Below, one piece after another: positions 1 to 6,941 of a stretch of DNA of 64,000 bases. The DNA comes from Candidatus Kouleothrix ribensis. Lineage in GTDB: Bacteria; Chloroflexota; Chloroflexia; Chloroflexales; Roseiflexaceae. Both the position numbers and the translations under genes were made by a program. Every line of letters begins with the position of its first letter. The first letter of the stretch is position 1. Where the stretch lies: positions 5,518,001 to 5,582,000 of the forward strand of contig JADKGW010000001.1 in assembly GCA_016722075.1 (NCBI GenBank), given 5' to 3'. The notes under the pieces were generated by a model, which searched no databases, was not told the DNA's origin, and saw nothing but the letters and a program-made list of their open reading frames with translations.

Positions 1-525
1 ATCACAGCCTCAGTGGTGATAGTGATCGTACTATTCATCGCCATTTTTGTGTTAAGTAGCGTCAAAAATCTTGTTACTGCAGCACAACCCACATCAACAG
101 CACAACCCGCGCTTGCAATTCAAACGATAGCACTAGAACTTCCTGAACCCACTCCCGTAATTGCGAACGCTCAGGATTTGGCTCGCATCACTATAAAATC
201 TGTATCACTGAAATATCCAAACATTATCAAAGCTCAGGGTAGAGTTGAAAATCTTCCAAGTGACACGAAACTCTGGATATATGTCTTTTCTGGCGATAGG
301 GCATACCATTTTAGGGCTATAGATGTAACTTACAGCACATGGAAATCGAGTGAGGTGCAAATTGGCGCCCTGAGTATAGATAGCAACACATATGATTATA
401 GAGTAGGTATAATCCAAGCGCATCATACCTGCCCAATTCGAGAAGATACGGAAATCCCTGAAGGTGAGCTTCCCGATTGTGTCAAGCAGCTCATCATTTT
501 TCCTATCACGCGTTCGAATTCCTAA
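1..525 (+). CDS. Membrane-anchored protein, 5' end outside the window
   Basis: The frame is open from the first base, so the gene is probably cut by the window edge; a GTG at 13 is the first possible internal start. The product begins with a strongly hydrophobic stretch (VIVIVLFIAIFVL) that fits one transmembrane anchor. A Thr/Pro/Ala linker follows, then a soluble domain rich in beta-type residues, with cysteines near residues 140 and 154. I do not recognise the family. Base composition is clearly more AT-rich than the phage genes to the right, so this is likely host or accessory DNA. The anchor plus small outer domain resembles the plan of the protein at 14199-15227, but I see no sequence similarity. 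Confidence 0.6.
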   Translation: MTASVVIVIVLFIAIFVLSSVKNLVTAAQPTSTAQPALAIQTIALELPEPTPVIANAQDLARITIKSVSLKYPNIIKAQGRVENLPSDTKLWIYVFSGDRAYHFRAIDVTYSTWKSSEVQIGALSIDSNTYDYRVGIIQAHHTCPIREDTEIPEGELPDCVKQLIIFPITRSNS

Positions 526-753
526 TAGTCAAGGCGAGACCAAAACCCTCGAGCAGCAGGAGCCCGGAGTCTTTTCTTGCTTGCGGCACACAGCCAGTAG
601 CTGCCACATCCAGCGCCGCGCGCCGCAGGTATATGCCTCACCATAGCACAGTTTTTGTTGACAGTATTTGTATATTTCCCCGGCCACACTACCATCCATG
701 CGCTTCACTATAAGCCCCCGTTATAGACACACCACCTTGTCATAAGCAAAACC
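526..753. other. Gap between the first gene and the decayed amidase locus
   Basis: No convincing gene is present. Short open frames here overlap each other in several frames and have no ribosome site. A TTGACA is present near 659, but the nearest TATA-like hexamer is only 7 bases away, so it is not a normal promoter. The left phage boundary may lie here. I could not find a direct repeat shared with the integrase-remnant region at 59800-60160. Confidence 0.4.
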
Positions 754-783
754 TTGACGTTCGGGCAAATGTGCTGGTATACT
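754..783 (+). promoter_or_regulatory. Promoter TTGACG-N18-TATACT with extended -10
   Basis: The -35 TTGACG is at 754-759 and the -10 TATACT at 778-783, separated by 18 bases. TGG immediately before the -10 gives an extended -10. The TGGTATACTG core is identical to those at 1659 and 12790. It points at the decayed amidase frame at 821. Confidence 0.65.
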
Positions 784-784
784 G

Positions 785-818
785 TGCGCAGTCGTTTTCG
801 TGTACCCAGGACTGCGCA
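785..818 (+). repeat. 9-bp inverted repeat next to the amidase-remnant start
   Basis: TGCGCAGTC (785-793) and GACTGCGCA (810-818) are perfect inverted copies separated by 16 bases. The right arm ends two bases before the ATG at 821. The left arm starts two bases after the -10 box, so it may be a DNA operator or, if transcription starts early enough, a leader hairpin. Confidence 0.6.
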
Positions 819-820
819 GC

Positions 821-1038
821 ATGCCTGCACCCGCCATCAACCACGACTATAAAGCCAGCTGCAGAGCAGCCGCGACGGCGCGCCCGTGCTGGACATCATC
901 GCGCACGCCACAGCAGGCACCGATAGCCGTGCCTACCTGGCGCACGGCGGCAACCCGCATGCGGGCAGTGGCACCAAGAAAGGTATCGCGACACCCCAAG
1001 CGCGCGTGATCCTGGGGTGGCCAATGTCACCGAGGTAG
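821..1038 (+). pseudogene. Decayed N-acetylmuramoyl-L-alanine amidase-like fragment
   Basis: An ATG at 821 opens with about 14 sensible residues (MPAPAINHDYKAS). The frame then becomes unlikely, while the -1 frame continues with SSRDGAPVLDIIAHATAG and ends at TAG 1036-1038. The pattern of an R-D/N-G turn followed by a hydrophobic strand and H-A-T-A-G resembles the start of amidase_2/PGRP-type endolysins, the same family as the intact endolysin at 27725. Only about 70 residues remain, so the catalytic domain is incomplete. The family call rests on this short stretch and is tentative. An old lysis gene or a remnant of another phage would fit. Confidence 0.4.
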
Positions 1039-1123
1039 GCGAGCGAGATGACGAGGCCAGAGCAGAACGCCTGTGGAGAGGAAGCCTCGATAGCTAGATC
1101 CGTGGCCATGGTGGCCACTATGG

Positions 1124-1129
1124 TACAAT
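1124..1129 (+). promoter_or_regulatory. Extended -10 element before the repressor gene
   Basis: TACAAT at 1124-1129 is preceded by TGG, matching the TGGTAT/TGGTAC class seen before the small RNAs. No good -35 lies 16-18 bases upstream. It would start transcripts near 1136, giving a short leader before the ATG at 1163. Confidence 0.45.
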
Positions 1130-1162
1130 AGCGCCATGCTGATCCGCTTGTGTTGAGGTCGT

Positions 1163-1639
1163 ATGGACGAAACCCCCGCAACCGATGGCCCCGATCCATT
1201 GCGCACCTACGTCATCACCCTGCGCAAGCTGGCGAAGCTCGACCAGGACGAGGTGGCGGCCCAGGTCGGCATTGGGTACCGCACCTACATGGCCTGGGAG
1301 CAGGGCGAGACCAAAGATCTCAAGCTGCCCGTCGCGCGCCGGCTGCTCCAGGTCATCGGTGGCTCCTTCCAGCATCTGGCATCGATCGACGCGTTGACCG
1401 CCGACGAGGCTCAGGATCTGGCCGTGCAGTGGCACCGGCTCTCTCCCGAGGAGCGGGCAGCCGCCCAGGCGGAGCCGCGCGCGCGCCGCACCGTGGCGCT
1501 GGGCGACGACGATCCGCCCACACTCGACGCGCTGCTCCGGCGCTTGCGGGATATGGCGCGCGAAGACGCGGCCCTGATCGACCTGATCAGCGGCTACCTC
1601 GACGGCTACCTGGCCGCGCGCCGTATGCAGAATCGTTGA
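1163..1639 (+). CDS. Xre/Cro-type helix-turn-helix regulator
   Basis: This 158-residue protein has an N-terminal Xre-type HTH at about residues 14-60: hydrophobic helix, the turn DEVAAQVGIGYRTYMAWEQG, and a recognition helix. A C-terminal Asp/Glu/Arg-rich helical part follows, possibly for oligomerisation. GAGG lies about 4 bases before the ATG at 1163, which supports this start. It is the only rightward gene at the left end and faces the leftward operons, a typical position for a phage repressor. The -35 of a small-RNA promoter overlaps its stop codon. The family is clear; the role as maintenance repressor is inferred. Confidence 0.75.
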   Translation: MDETPATDGPDPLRTYVITLRKLAKLDQDEVAAQVGIGYRTYMAWEQGETKDLKLPVARRLLQVIGGSFQHLASIDALTADEAQDLAVQWHRLSPEERAAAQAEPRARRTVALGDDDPPTLDALLRRLRDMAREDAALIDLISGYLDGYLAARRMQNR

Positions 1640-1664
1640 CGAGGCGTCGGTGCTTTGGTATACT
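1636..1664 (+). promoter_or_regulatory. Promoter TTGACG-N17-TATACT for a small RNA
   Basis: The -35 TTGACG (1636-1641) overlaps the repressor's stop codon. The -10 TATACT is at 1659-1664 with TGG in front and a 17-base spacer. This is among the best rightward promoters in the window, and no open frame follows it before the hairpin at 1717. Confidence 0.75.
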
Positions 1665-1670
1665 GCGGGG

Positions 1671-1760
1671 GTCGTTGCTTGAGGCTGCGGCTTCTGCTGG
1701 CCAACGCCTCAACCAGAGCGCCCGGTGATCGGTTTGGGCACCGATCACCGGGCGCTTTGC
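1671..1760 (+). ncRNA. Small structured RNA of about 90 nt
   Basis: A strong promoter and a strong terminator bracket about 90 bases with no reading frame. The RNA would form stem 1 from TTGAGGC (1679-1685) with GCCTCAA (1706-1712), then the terminator stem at 1717-1756. I recognise no known RNA family. It is convergent with the gene at 1761-2123, so it could also limit readthrough. An equally organised unit lies at 12801-12892. Its role is unknown. Confidence 0.55.
1717..1756. terminator. Bidirectional terminator hairpin
   Basis: A perfect 16-bp stem (1717-1732 with 1741-1756) has an 8-base loop. It is followed by TTGCTT on the plus strand. On the minus strand it lies directly after the stop of the gene at 1761-2123. 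It probably ends both the small RNA and the leftward operon. Confidence 0.75.
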
Positions 1761-2123
1761 TTATGCCTGCCCCTTTTTGCGCTTGGCGTAGGCGCGCTTG
1801 GCCTCCAACTGGCGCTGGTGCAGCTTGGGGTCGTACTCCGGGCTCGTGGGGTCGAGCTTGCGGCGGTAGTAGGATCGCTGCGCCATCTTCCGCCGCACGT
1901 GGAACTCGCGGTCGTACTCCGGGCTGGCCGGGTCGAGCCGCTCGGCCTGGCGCGCGGCATTGCGCTTGTCATGATGCTCCCGGCAGTAGAGCGAGCGCCG
2001 CCGCCTATCCCAGTAGAACGCGCTGCGCGGCTTCGCCGGCTGCCCCTCGGCCTTGCAGTCTGGGCACTGATAGCGTTGCGGTGCCTTCTTCATGGGTGGC
2101 ATGCGCCGTGTTCTCATGATCAT
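1761..2123 (-). CDS. Small basic zinc-binding protein with duplicated motif
   Basis: The product has about 120 residues, with an N-terminal CPDC pair and a later YCREHH that together could bind zinc. Two copies of a basic motif follow (LDP-x-SPEYD-x3-H-x-R ... R-x-Y-x-RRK). The composition suggests nucleic-acid binding. The layout is reminiscent of small phage endonuclease VII or HNH-type proteins, but I see no complete catalytic motif. A promoter lies just upstream (-10 at 2139-2144), so the ATG at 2123 would have a leader of only about 8 bases; ATG 2093 is an alternative start. Confidence 0.6.
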   Translation of the reverse strand: MIMRTRRMPPMKKAPQRYQCPDCKAEGQPAKPRSAFYWDRRRRSLYCREHHDKRNAARQAERLDPASPEYDREFHVRRKMAQRSYYRRKLDPTSPEYDPKLHQRQLEAKRAYAKRKKGQA

Positions 2124-2138
2124 CGCGGATGCTCCCGT

Positions 2139-2167
2139 ATTATACCTCAGTGTCTAGCCAGCCTCAA
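2139..2167 (-). promoter_or_regulatory. Leftward promoter, weaker copy of the repeated cassette
   Basis: Read on the minus strand: -35 TTGAGG (2162-2167), 17-base spacer, -10 TATAAT (2139-2144). The CTCAGTGTCTA segment inside the spacer is shared with the copies at 8263, 12685 and 27571. The -35 deviates from TTGACA at two positions. Confidence 0.65.
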
Positions 2168-2178
2168 TTGCCTCCGGC

Positions 2179-2454
2179 TCACAGGTTGTCGTGGAAGGCG
2201 TCAATCTGATCATCGGTTGGGTCGTCGAACCCGGCCGCGCGGGCTGCGTCGTCGAGTCCCGCTCCATAGCCGGCCTCGTAGGCGTCGGCGGGCATAAGGC
2301 AGCGCGCACACTTCTCATGGATGCGGTCATGCTCGGCTTGCGTGTGCGCGCCGGTGTTCGCCGGCAGCAGCAGCGTCTGGGCGTCGGCCTGGCCGTCCGC
2401 GTAGCCGGCCTGGTAGTCGGGATTGTTGATCTCAGGGGTGCTTGGTGTCGTCAT
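2179..2454 (-). CDS. Hypothetical acidic protein, 91 aa
   Basis: The start codon overlaps the stop of the DndC-like gene (ATGA at 2451-2454), so the two are translationally coupled. The product is acidic and alanine-rich. It repeats the motif YQAGYADGQADA / YEAGYGAGLDDAARAAG, with a CARC pair between the copies. GYADG repeats of this kind occur in small phage proteins of unknown role. It is the last gene of the leftward operon that starts at 8225. Confidence 0.65.
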   Translation of the reverse strand: MTTPSTPEINNPDYQAGYADGQADAQTLLLPANTGAHTQAEHDRIHEKCARCLMPADAYEAGYGAGLDDAARAAGFDDPTDDQIDAFHDNL

Positions 2455-3731
2455 GAGTGCTTCTCCTCAAGTACGAGCAATAGCTCTTGGCGTGCGCCAT
2501 CATGGTAGGTTTGTGGGATGAGCGTGTCGCCGCGCGGCTCGTCGCCCGTCCAGCGCTGTGGCCAGGTGTTTGCGGCGATGAGCGCACGAATGCGTTGGAA
2601 CTCCTCCCAATTGATGAGGCTGATGCGTGGGCGCCCGAGGCGGCGCGCCGCCTGGTTGATCTCGCGTTGCACCGCAATGACGGTGCGTAGCCCCATCCGC
2701 CTCGCCTCCATGGTGAGTGGCCCCTTGCGACTCGGATTCGCCGAGTATTTGCCGTCCTTGTTGCGCTCGCCATCTTTCTGGAGTCGCCATCTGAAGAGCC
2801 GTAGCTCGCGGTACAGTGGCCGCAGGCGCTTGAGCGGCATCAGATACGCCCACTCAGGCAGCGTGAGCACGTAGTCAAGCGCGGTATCCACCTCGGCGAG
2901 CGGGCAGCCAATGCAGCCCGTTCGTGCATTGCGTTCGAGCGCCTCATCGCCGCCATACACTTCGGCGACCATCGCCGTGCTGGCGGCAATCTTGGGCGCA
3001 TAAAAGATCAGCCAATCCCAGATATGGCAGACCCGCCAGTGGAGCAGCGGCGCGAGCACATCTGAGGCTGCTGCGGGTGGCTGCACCTGCAGCCAGCCCT
3101 GGCCGCACTCGGCCCCATTTCTCCCACAGCTGAGCGCGATGCGCTGGTCGCGCGCCGCGCTCTCGCCAATGCGGACACCGGTCAGGAGCAGGAACTTCTC
3201 TAGCCCGGCGAGCAGTGCCCACACCATCTGGGTAAGGCCTGCGGCAAGCGCAAGCACCACCAGGATAAGCCGAGGCTCGTTCATCGTGTAGCTGATGTGC
3301 CACAGCTCGGCATCCATTGGCTCAATCTTGAGCTGCGCGGTACACCAGCGCAGGGTTGTGTTGTTCGGCGGCGGCACCCCGCGACCGAACATGTACACAA
3401 AGTAGCGATCGTCCAATGCAGGCTGAATGACTCGCGCATCGACTCCGCGTTCACAGAGTGCCGCGATCGTGGCCAGTGCCCCGATGTGCAGCGGCGGAAT
3501 CTCCTGCCGGGTGTCGCTGTAGAGCACAATGAGGCTTTTGGGTGCCGGGATCTGGCCAGTCTCGATCAAGTGCAGCACCAGCGTTACTGTCGCGGTACTA
3601 TCTTTTCCGCCCGAATAGGCAATGCACCAGTGCTGATAGGCGGTGCCGTAGGCGATCAAGCTCTGGCGGGTTAAATCGATCGAATCTTCTAGGGTCATGC
3701 GCTGATCTTCGAACATGCTGATGGTTCGCAC
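2451..3731 (-). CDS. DndC-like PP-loop sulfurtransferase (PAPS-reductase superfamily)
   Basis: The 426-residue protein carries the PP-loop SGGKDST at about 40-46, which binds and adenylates. It also has YSDTRQEIPP at about 71-80, RWC near 128-130, GVRIGES at 185-191 and GCIGCPL at 272-278. The order and wording match DndC (DNA phosphorothioation) and related phage PAPS-reductase-like proteins. An unusually hydrophobic stretch occupies about residues 153-183. I chose the GTG at 3731 because GAGG lies 6 bases upstream; the frame is open further but would overlap the previous gene. No DndA, DndB, DndD or DndE is present. It follows a TGT-like and a Mom-like gene, so it may tailor a modified base rather than the backbone. 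The substrate is unknown. Confidence 0.7.
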   Translation of the reverse strand: MRTISMFEDQRMTLEDSIDLTRQSLIAYGTAYQHWCIAYSGGKDSTATVTLVLHLIETGQIPAPKSLIVLYSDTRQEIPPLHIGALATIAALCERGVDARVIQPALDDRYFVYMFGRGVPPPNNTTLRWCTAQLKIEPMDAELWHISYTMNEPRLILVVLALAAGLTQMVWALLAGLEKFLLLTGVRIGESAARDQRIALSCGRNGAECGQGWLQVQPPAAASDVLAPLLHWRVCHIWDWLIFYAPKIAASTAMVAEVYGGDEALERNARTGCIGCPLAEVDTALDYVLTLPEWAYLMPLKRLRPLYRELRLFRWRLQKDGERNKDGKYSANPSRKGPLTMEARRMGLRTVIAVQREINQAARRLGRPRISLINWEEFQRIRALIAANTWPQRWTGDEPRGDTLIPQTYHDGARQELLLVLEEKHS

Positions 3732-3745
3732 GTTACACCTCTTGA

Positions 3746-4432
3746 CTAGAAAAGGCCCATCTGCCGATGCTCTAATCGGCGCAGCCAGCTGGGGATATAG
3801 GTATCTGGAAAGCGGCTGAACTGCGTGCCGTCGAAGCTGTCGATGCCGATCGCGTCGAGCAGCCGCAGTCGGCGCTCGGTGTTCACGCGGCCGACATGCA
3901 CCCAGATCTTGCGCGCCTGGGCCGCACGGATAAGCAGCTCGGCATCCTCGCCTTCCTTCCACGCCGTACTCCCGCCGATGAAGAGCGCGGCCAGCTCGCC
4001 CCAGGGCACCTGCTCGGGCGTGAGGCCATCCTGAGCGACCAGAGCGGCCGGCAGGCCTCGCTTGCGCAGCGCCGGCAGCCAGGCCCGGAAGAGGGCCAGC
4101 GTGCCGTGGCTGTCTCCCACCACATCCGGCGGGGGAACGAACAGCAGCTTGGATGTATCGACAGCGGCGATCTGGTTCAGCATCACAAAATACTCGTCGG
4201 GAGCCAGGCCCTGGAAACAGTCGTTATCGGCTGCCCACCACATGCCGCTGGCGACCACCTCGTCGAGCCGGTTGCGGCTCCTCGGCTGGATGAGCCGGCC
4301 AAGGTGCGGGTGCCCTGCGTGGCGCCGTACCGTCGTCGTCGCGCCGCTCACCAAAAGTAGCGGCCGGTTCTTTGGGAGAGAACCACCACCCGCACCACTA
4401 CCGCGCTGGGCGGTAGTGGTGCGGCGCGGCAT
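3746..4432 (-). CDS. TGT/DpdA-like TIM-barrel protein
   Basis: The 228-residue product contains, in order, AADNDCF, LFVPPPDVVGD, AALVAQDG, LFIGGSTAWK, WVHVGRVNTERRL and DSFDGTQFSRF. This spacing of short strand-end motifs matches a compact phage protein often annotated as queuine tRNA-ribosyltransferase-like, related to DpdA. It sits four bases after the Mom-like gene and 14 bases before the DndC-like gene, so the three are one transcription unit. A DNA base exchange is plausible, but it is far shorter than classic TGT and the catalytic residues are not proven. It is clearly distinct from the DpdA-like gene at 18902. Confidence 0.6.
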   Translation of the reverse strand: MPRRTTTAQRGSGAGGGSLPKNRPLLLVSGATTTVRRHAGHPHLGRLIQPRSRNRLDEVVASGMWWAADNDCFQGLAPDEYFVMLNQIAAVDTSKLLFVPPPDVVGDSHGTLALFRAWLPALRKRGLPAALVAQDGLTPEQVPWGELAALFIGGSTAWKEGEDAELLIRAAQARKIWVHVGRVNTERRLRLLDAIGIDSFDGTQFSRFPDTYIPSWLRRLEHRQMGLF

Positions 4433-4435
4433 TTC

Positions 4436-5161
4436 CTAAAACTGCTCCTGGCGCTCGAGCACCGCGCGCTGGCTGCGGTACCTGCGGCTGCGCCAGCTCT
4501 GGCCGGCGCGCTTCTCGACCATCGCGCGCTCGTACGTGCTGAGCGCGTGCGCGGCCGCGAACCACGTTTGGATGCCATGCTCGTTCGTGCGCGCCAGATC
4601 GAACCCGGCTGCTCGGTAGATTGTGCCCCTATGCTTGGTCGTATCGCAGTAGCTCAGGCACACCTTGAGCTCGTAGGGCTCCTCAGGGAAGCACGGCGGG
4701 TGCTGCACCAGGTAGTCATAGCCCACCCGCGCGAGTGCCTGTTGAATCGTGGTGCTCGCCAACGTCGACCGCCACGCGCCGCGGCGATCGACATAGCCCG
4801 GCAAACCGTGCTCGGCCCCGTAGAGCGCGCCGCCCGGCTGCACCACAGGGTTGAACCAGACTCGCGCAAGGTTGATTACCTCCCACCGATCGAAGCGCGC
4901 GCGGCCTGCCTGCACATCGCGTAGGCTGCCATAGGTCAGCGCGCCGTCGTAGCAGCGCGTGGCCTCTGGCCGACCGAAGATGAGCACGCCGACGATGCGC
5001 GGCCCGGCCGCTGCGCCGGCGCCGTCCTGGTATTCGTATTCGACCAGGTAAGCGAACGGCCGGCAGCGGCTATCGACCGGCTTGCGCAGGTAGTGATGGG
5101 CTGTCACCTGCGCCTGTGCCCAGCGCAGGCCTGCGGCGTCGGCGGTGCGGAGGGTGATCAT
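4436..5161 (-). CDS. Phage Mom-like GNAT-fold protein
   Basis: The protein has 241 residues. The N-terminal HHYLRKPVDSRCRPFAYLV, the central VGVLIFGRPEATRC, WEVINLARVWF, and a late LSYCDTTKHRGTIYRAAGF fit the pattern of phage GNAT-type proteins related to Mu Mom, which modifies adenine in DNA. GRAP-like acetyl-CoA-binding motifs are not obvious, so the substrate and donor are open. The start overlaps the preceding HTH gene by four bases. Context with TGT-like and DndC-like genes supports DNA modification. An alternative is an ordinary N-acetyltransferase. Confidence 0.5.
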   Translation of the reverse strand: MITLRTADAAGLRWAQAQVTAHHYLRKPVDSRCRPFAYLVEYEYQDGAGAAAGPRIVGVLIFGRPEATRCYDGALTYGSLRDVQAGRARFDRWEVINLARVWFNPVVQPGGALYGAEHGLPGYVDRRGAWRSTLASTTIQQALARVGYDYLVQHPPCFPEEPYELKVCLSYCDTTKHRGTIYRAAGFDLARTNEHGIQTWFAAAHALSTYERAMVEKRAGQSWRSRRYRSQRAVLERQEQF

Positions 5162-5523
5162 ACGGTGGCCTCATCGATGCGCGTTCGCGCCTCCAGCGCG
5201 GTCAGGCCCACCACGCGACGGCCAGCGCCGCGCCGGATTCCCACGCGCGAGCGCATGCTGAAGCCCAGGCGCGTACTTTTGATCTTGACCGCGTTCGGCG
5301 TACGGTGCAGGCGCTGCGCTATCTCGCGCAAGTCATAGCCCGCATCGAGCATATCGACCATGCGATCGATCTCATTGTTTGTCCAGTCGCGCCGAACCAC
5401 GGTCTTGATAGCCCGACGCTGATAGACAGGCCAGCGCCGCGCCTCAATCGCCGGCACCTTGCGGATCGTGCCGCGCCAGGGCGCTGGCCGCGCTGCGAAT
5501 ACCGTGTTGCGGTCACACTGCAC
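5158..5523 (-). CDS. Small HTH (Myb/GcrA-like) DNA-binding protein
   Basis: The 121-residue basic protein contains a W-T-x2-E helix start, then YDLREIAQRLHRTPNAVKIKSTRLG at about residues 65-90. This resembles the Myb/SANT-type or GcrA-like HTH seen in phage regulators. The C-terminus is basic (RSRVGIRRGAGRR). It overlaps the GNAT gene by four bases and follows the 5527 gene by three. A regulatory or DNA-targeting role is inferred. Confidence 0.65.
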   Translation of the reverse strand: MQCDRNTVFAARPAPWRGTIRKVPAIEARRWPVYQRRAIKTVVRRDWTNNEIDRMVDMLDAGYDLREIAQRLHRTPNAVKIKSTRLGFSMRSRVGIRRGAGRRVVGLTALEARTRIDEATV

Positions 5524-5526
5524 AAG

Positions 5527-5895
5527 CTACCTCCGTGCTGCTTCGGCCAGTTGGCCGAGCGCGATCAGAAACCAGGTGCGGCCGGGAGCCTGGCCAGCGG
5601 GCCAGTAGCCGCTGAACAGCGCGTACGGCCTGGGCCGCTCCATCCCCTCGGGCGGCGGTGGGTCGTGCCGGGCGAGCACGACGCCGACGGGCAGGAGCTG
5701 GAGCGAGTATGCGATCCCGTGATGGACGAACCGGGCGAGTCCGTCGCTCGTCACCTCGAACTCAGCGAGGAGCGGGATGAGATTCGCGCCGATGAGGTCG
5801 CCAATGTCCTGGGCAAGGTGCGCCCCCTGGGTTTGGGGCGCACGGTGGGCGATTTGTTGCTGCGCGGCAGCAATCAGCTGATCCAGGCGATCCAT
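5527..5895 (-). CDS. Hypothetical phage protein
   Basis: The frame is open to 6015, but the ATG at 5895 (MDRLDQLIAAAQQQ) avoids overlapping the upstream gene and begins the part that looks like protein. The result is about 122 residues: an N-terminal amphipathic helix, then a domain with SLQLLPVGVVLARHD and RPYALFSGYWPAG. I recognise no family. It is co-transcribed within the leftward operon starting at 8225. Confidence 0.5.
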   Translation of the reverse strand: MDRLDQLIAAAQQQIAHRAPQTQGAHLAQDIGDLIGANLIPLLAEFEVTSDGLARFVHHGIAYSLQLLPVGVVLARHDPPPPEGMERPRPYALFSGYWPAGQAPGRTWFLIALGQLAEAARR

Positions 5896-5975
5896 GTCGT
5901 TGCTCTCTGTATCTTGCCCACATGGGGCATCAAGGCGCGGCGGCTGTTCTGCTGGCAACCGCCGCGCTGTTCCAG

Positions 5976-6884
5976 TTACCGGGCCATGGCCTCGCGCACC
6001 CAGGCGACGGGCCATTCGTCGCCCAGGGCAATCTTGAGCTCGCTCTCCGCGTCTTCACACAGGAGCGCCTCACCATCCGCGCCGCGCTGGTCGTAGTCGT
6101 AGCGCATGCCCCGGAGGGTGATGGTACGCGGGACGCGCAGGTCGCTGGGCAGGTCGGCCACACGGCGGATTGTCAACCGCTCCGCACCTGGCACCGCGTA
6201 GCGCACCATCACCACCCGGCCTTCCATCCGGTAGCGCTGCGGAAGGATGGCGATCTCGCCGTCCTTGGTCAGGTCGCCCTGTAGGCTATAGCCGCCGTCG
6301 TGCTCAGCCACACACTCCGCACTGGCCGGCGCGCTGCACCAGCGCCAGCGATAGATCGTCAGCTCGCGCCCAGCTGGCCACACCCAGGGCACGGTCGCGG
6401 CCTTCGACTCCTCGACCCGCGCGAGGCAGCGCTCGTGGGCCTGCTCGGCGGCGGCGCGCTGCTCCGCCTTGGCCTGCTCGGCGGCGGCGCGCTGCGCGTG
6501 CAGGCGGGTGGCCGTCTCGTGGAGGAAGGCAATGGCTCTGAGGAAGGACTCGGTATCGTATGCGTATTGATAGGATGACTCCGGCTCGGTGGTTAGACCG
6601 ATGCGGTCGTTGCCCCATGTCCCGATGAAGACGATCCCCTGGTACGTAAACACGATCCGTACATCCCAGGTCGTGGGCTGCGAGATTTGGTAGCCCAGGG
6701 CCTGGAGCAGCGCGGGGCTGAACGCCTCGGCAATCCACCGCTCGAACGCGGCGCGGCGCAGGGTGCGTTTGCCCTGCTCCTCCTGAATCTCGGCCCGCTG
6801 CTGCGCTTCCTTCGCGCGCTGCTCCTGGGCGCGCAGATCGGCAATCGCTGCGGTGATGTCGAGGGGCTTGAGTGTGCCAAGCAT
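5976..6884 (-). CDS. Hypothetical protein with central coiled coil
   Basis: The 302-residue protein has a helical Glu/Gln/Arg/Ala-rich N-terminus (about 15-45) and a globular region with TWDVRIVFTYQGIVFIGTW. A second Ala/Glu/Gln-rich helix lies around 130-165, and a beta-rich C-terminus follows. The two helical segments probably form coiled coils. No catalytic motif stands out. It lies between the DUF932 gene and 5527 in the same operon. Confidence 0.6.
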   Translation of the reverse strand: MLGTLKPLDITAAIADLRAQEQRAKEAQQRAEIQEEQGKRTLRRAAFERWIAEAFSPALLQALGYQISQPTTWDVRIVFTYQGIVFIGTWGNDRIGLTTEPESSYQYAYDTESFLRAIAFLHETATRLHAQRAAAEQAKAEQRAAAEQAHERCLARVEESKAATVPWVWPAGRELTIYRWRWCSAPASAECVAEHDGGYSLQGDLTKDGEIAILPQRYRMEGRVVMVRYAVPGAERLTIRRVADLPSDLRVPRTITLRGMRYDYDQRGADGEALLCEDAESELKIALGDEWPVAWVREAMAR

Positions 6885-6941
6885 GGGAATCTCCTTTCTG
6901 GGTGGGAGGCCGGCACCGTGCCGGCCGCCTACAATTGGTTG

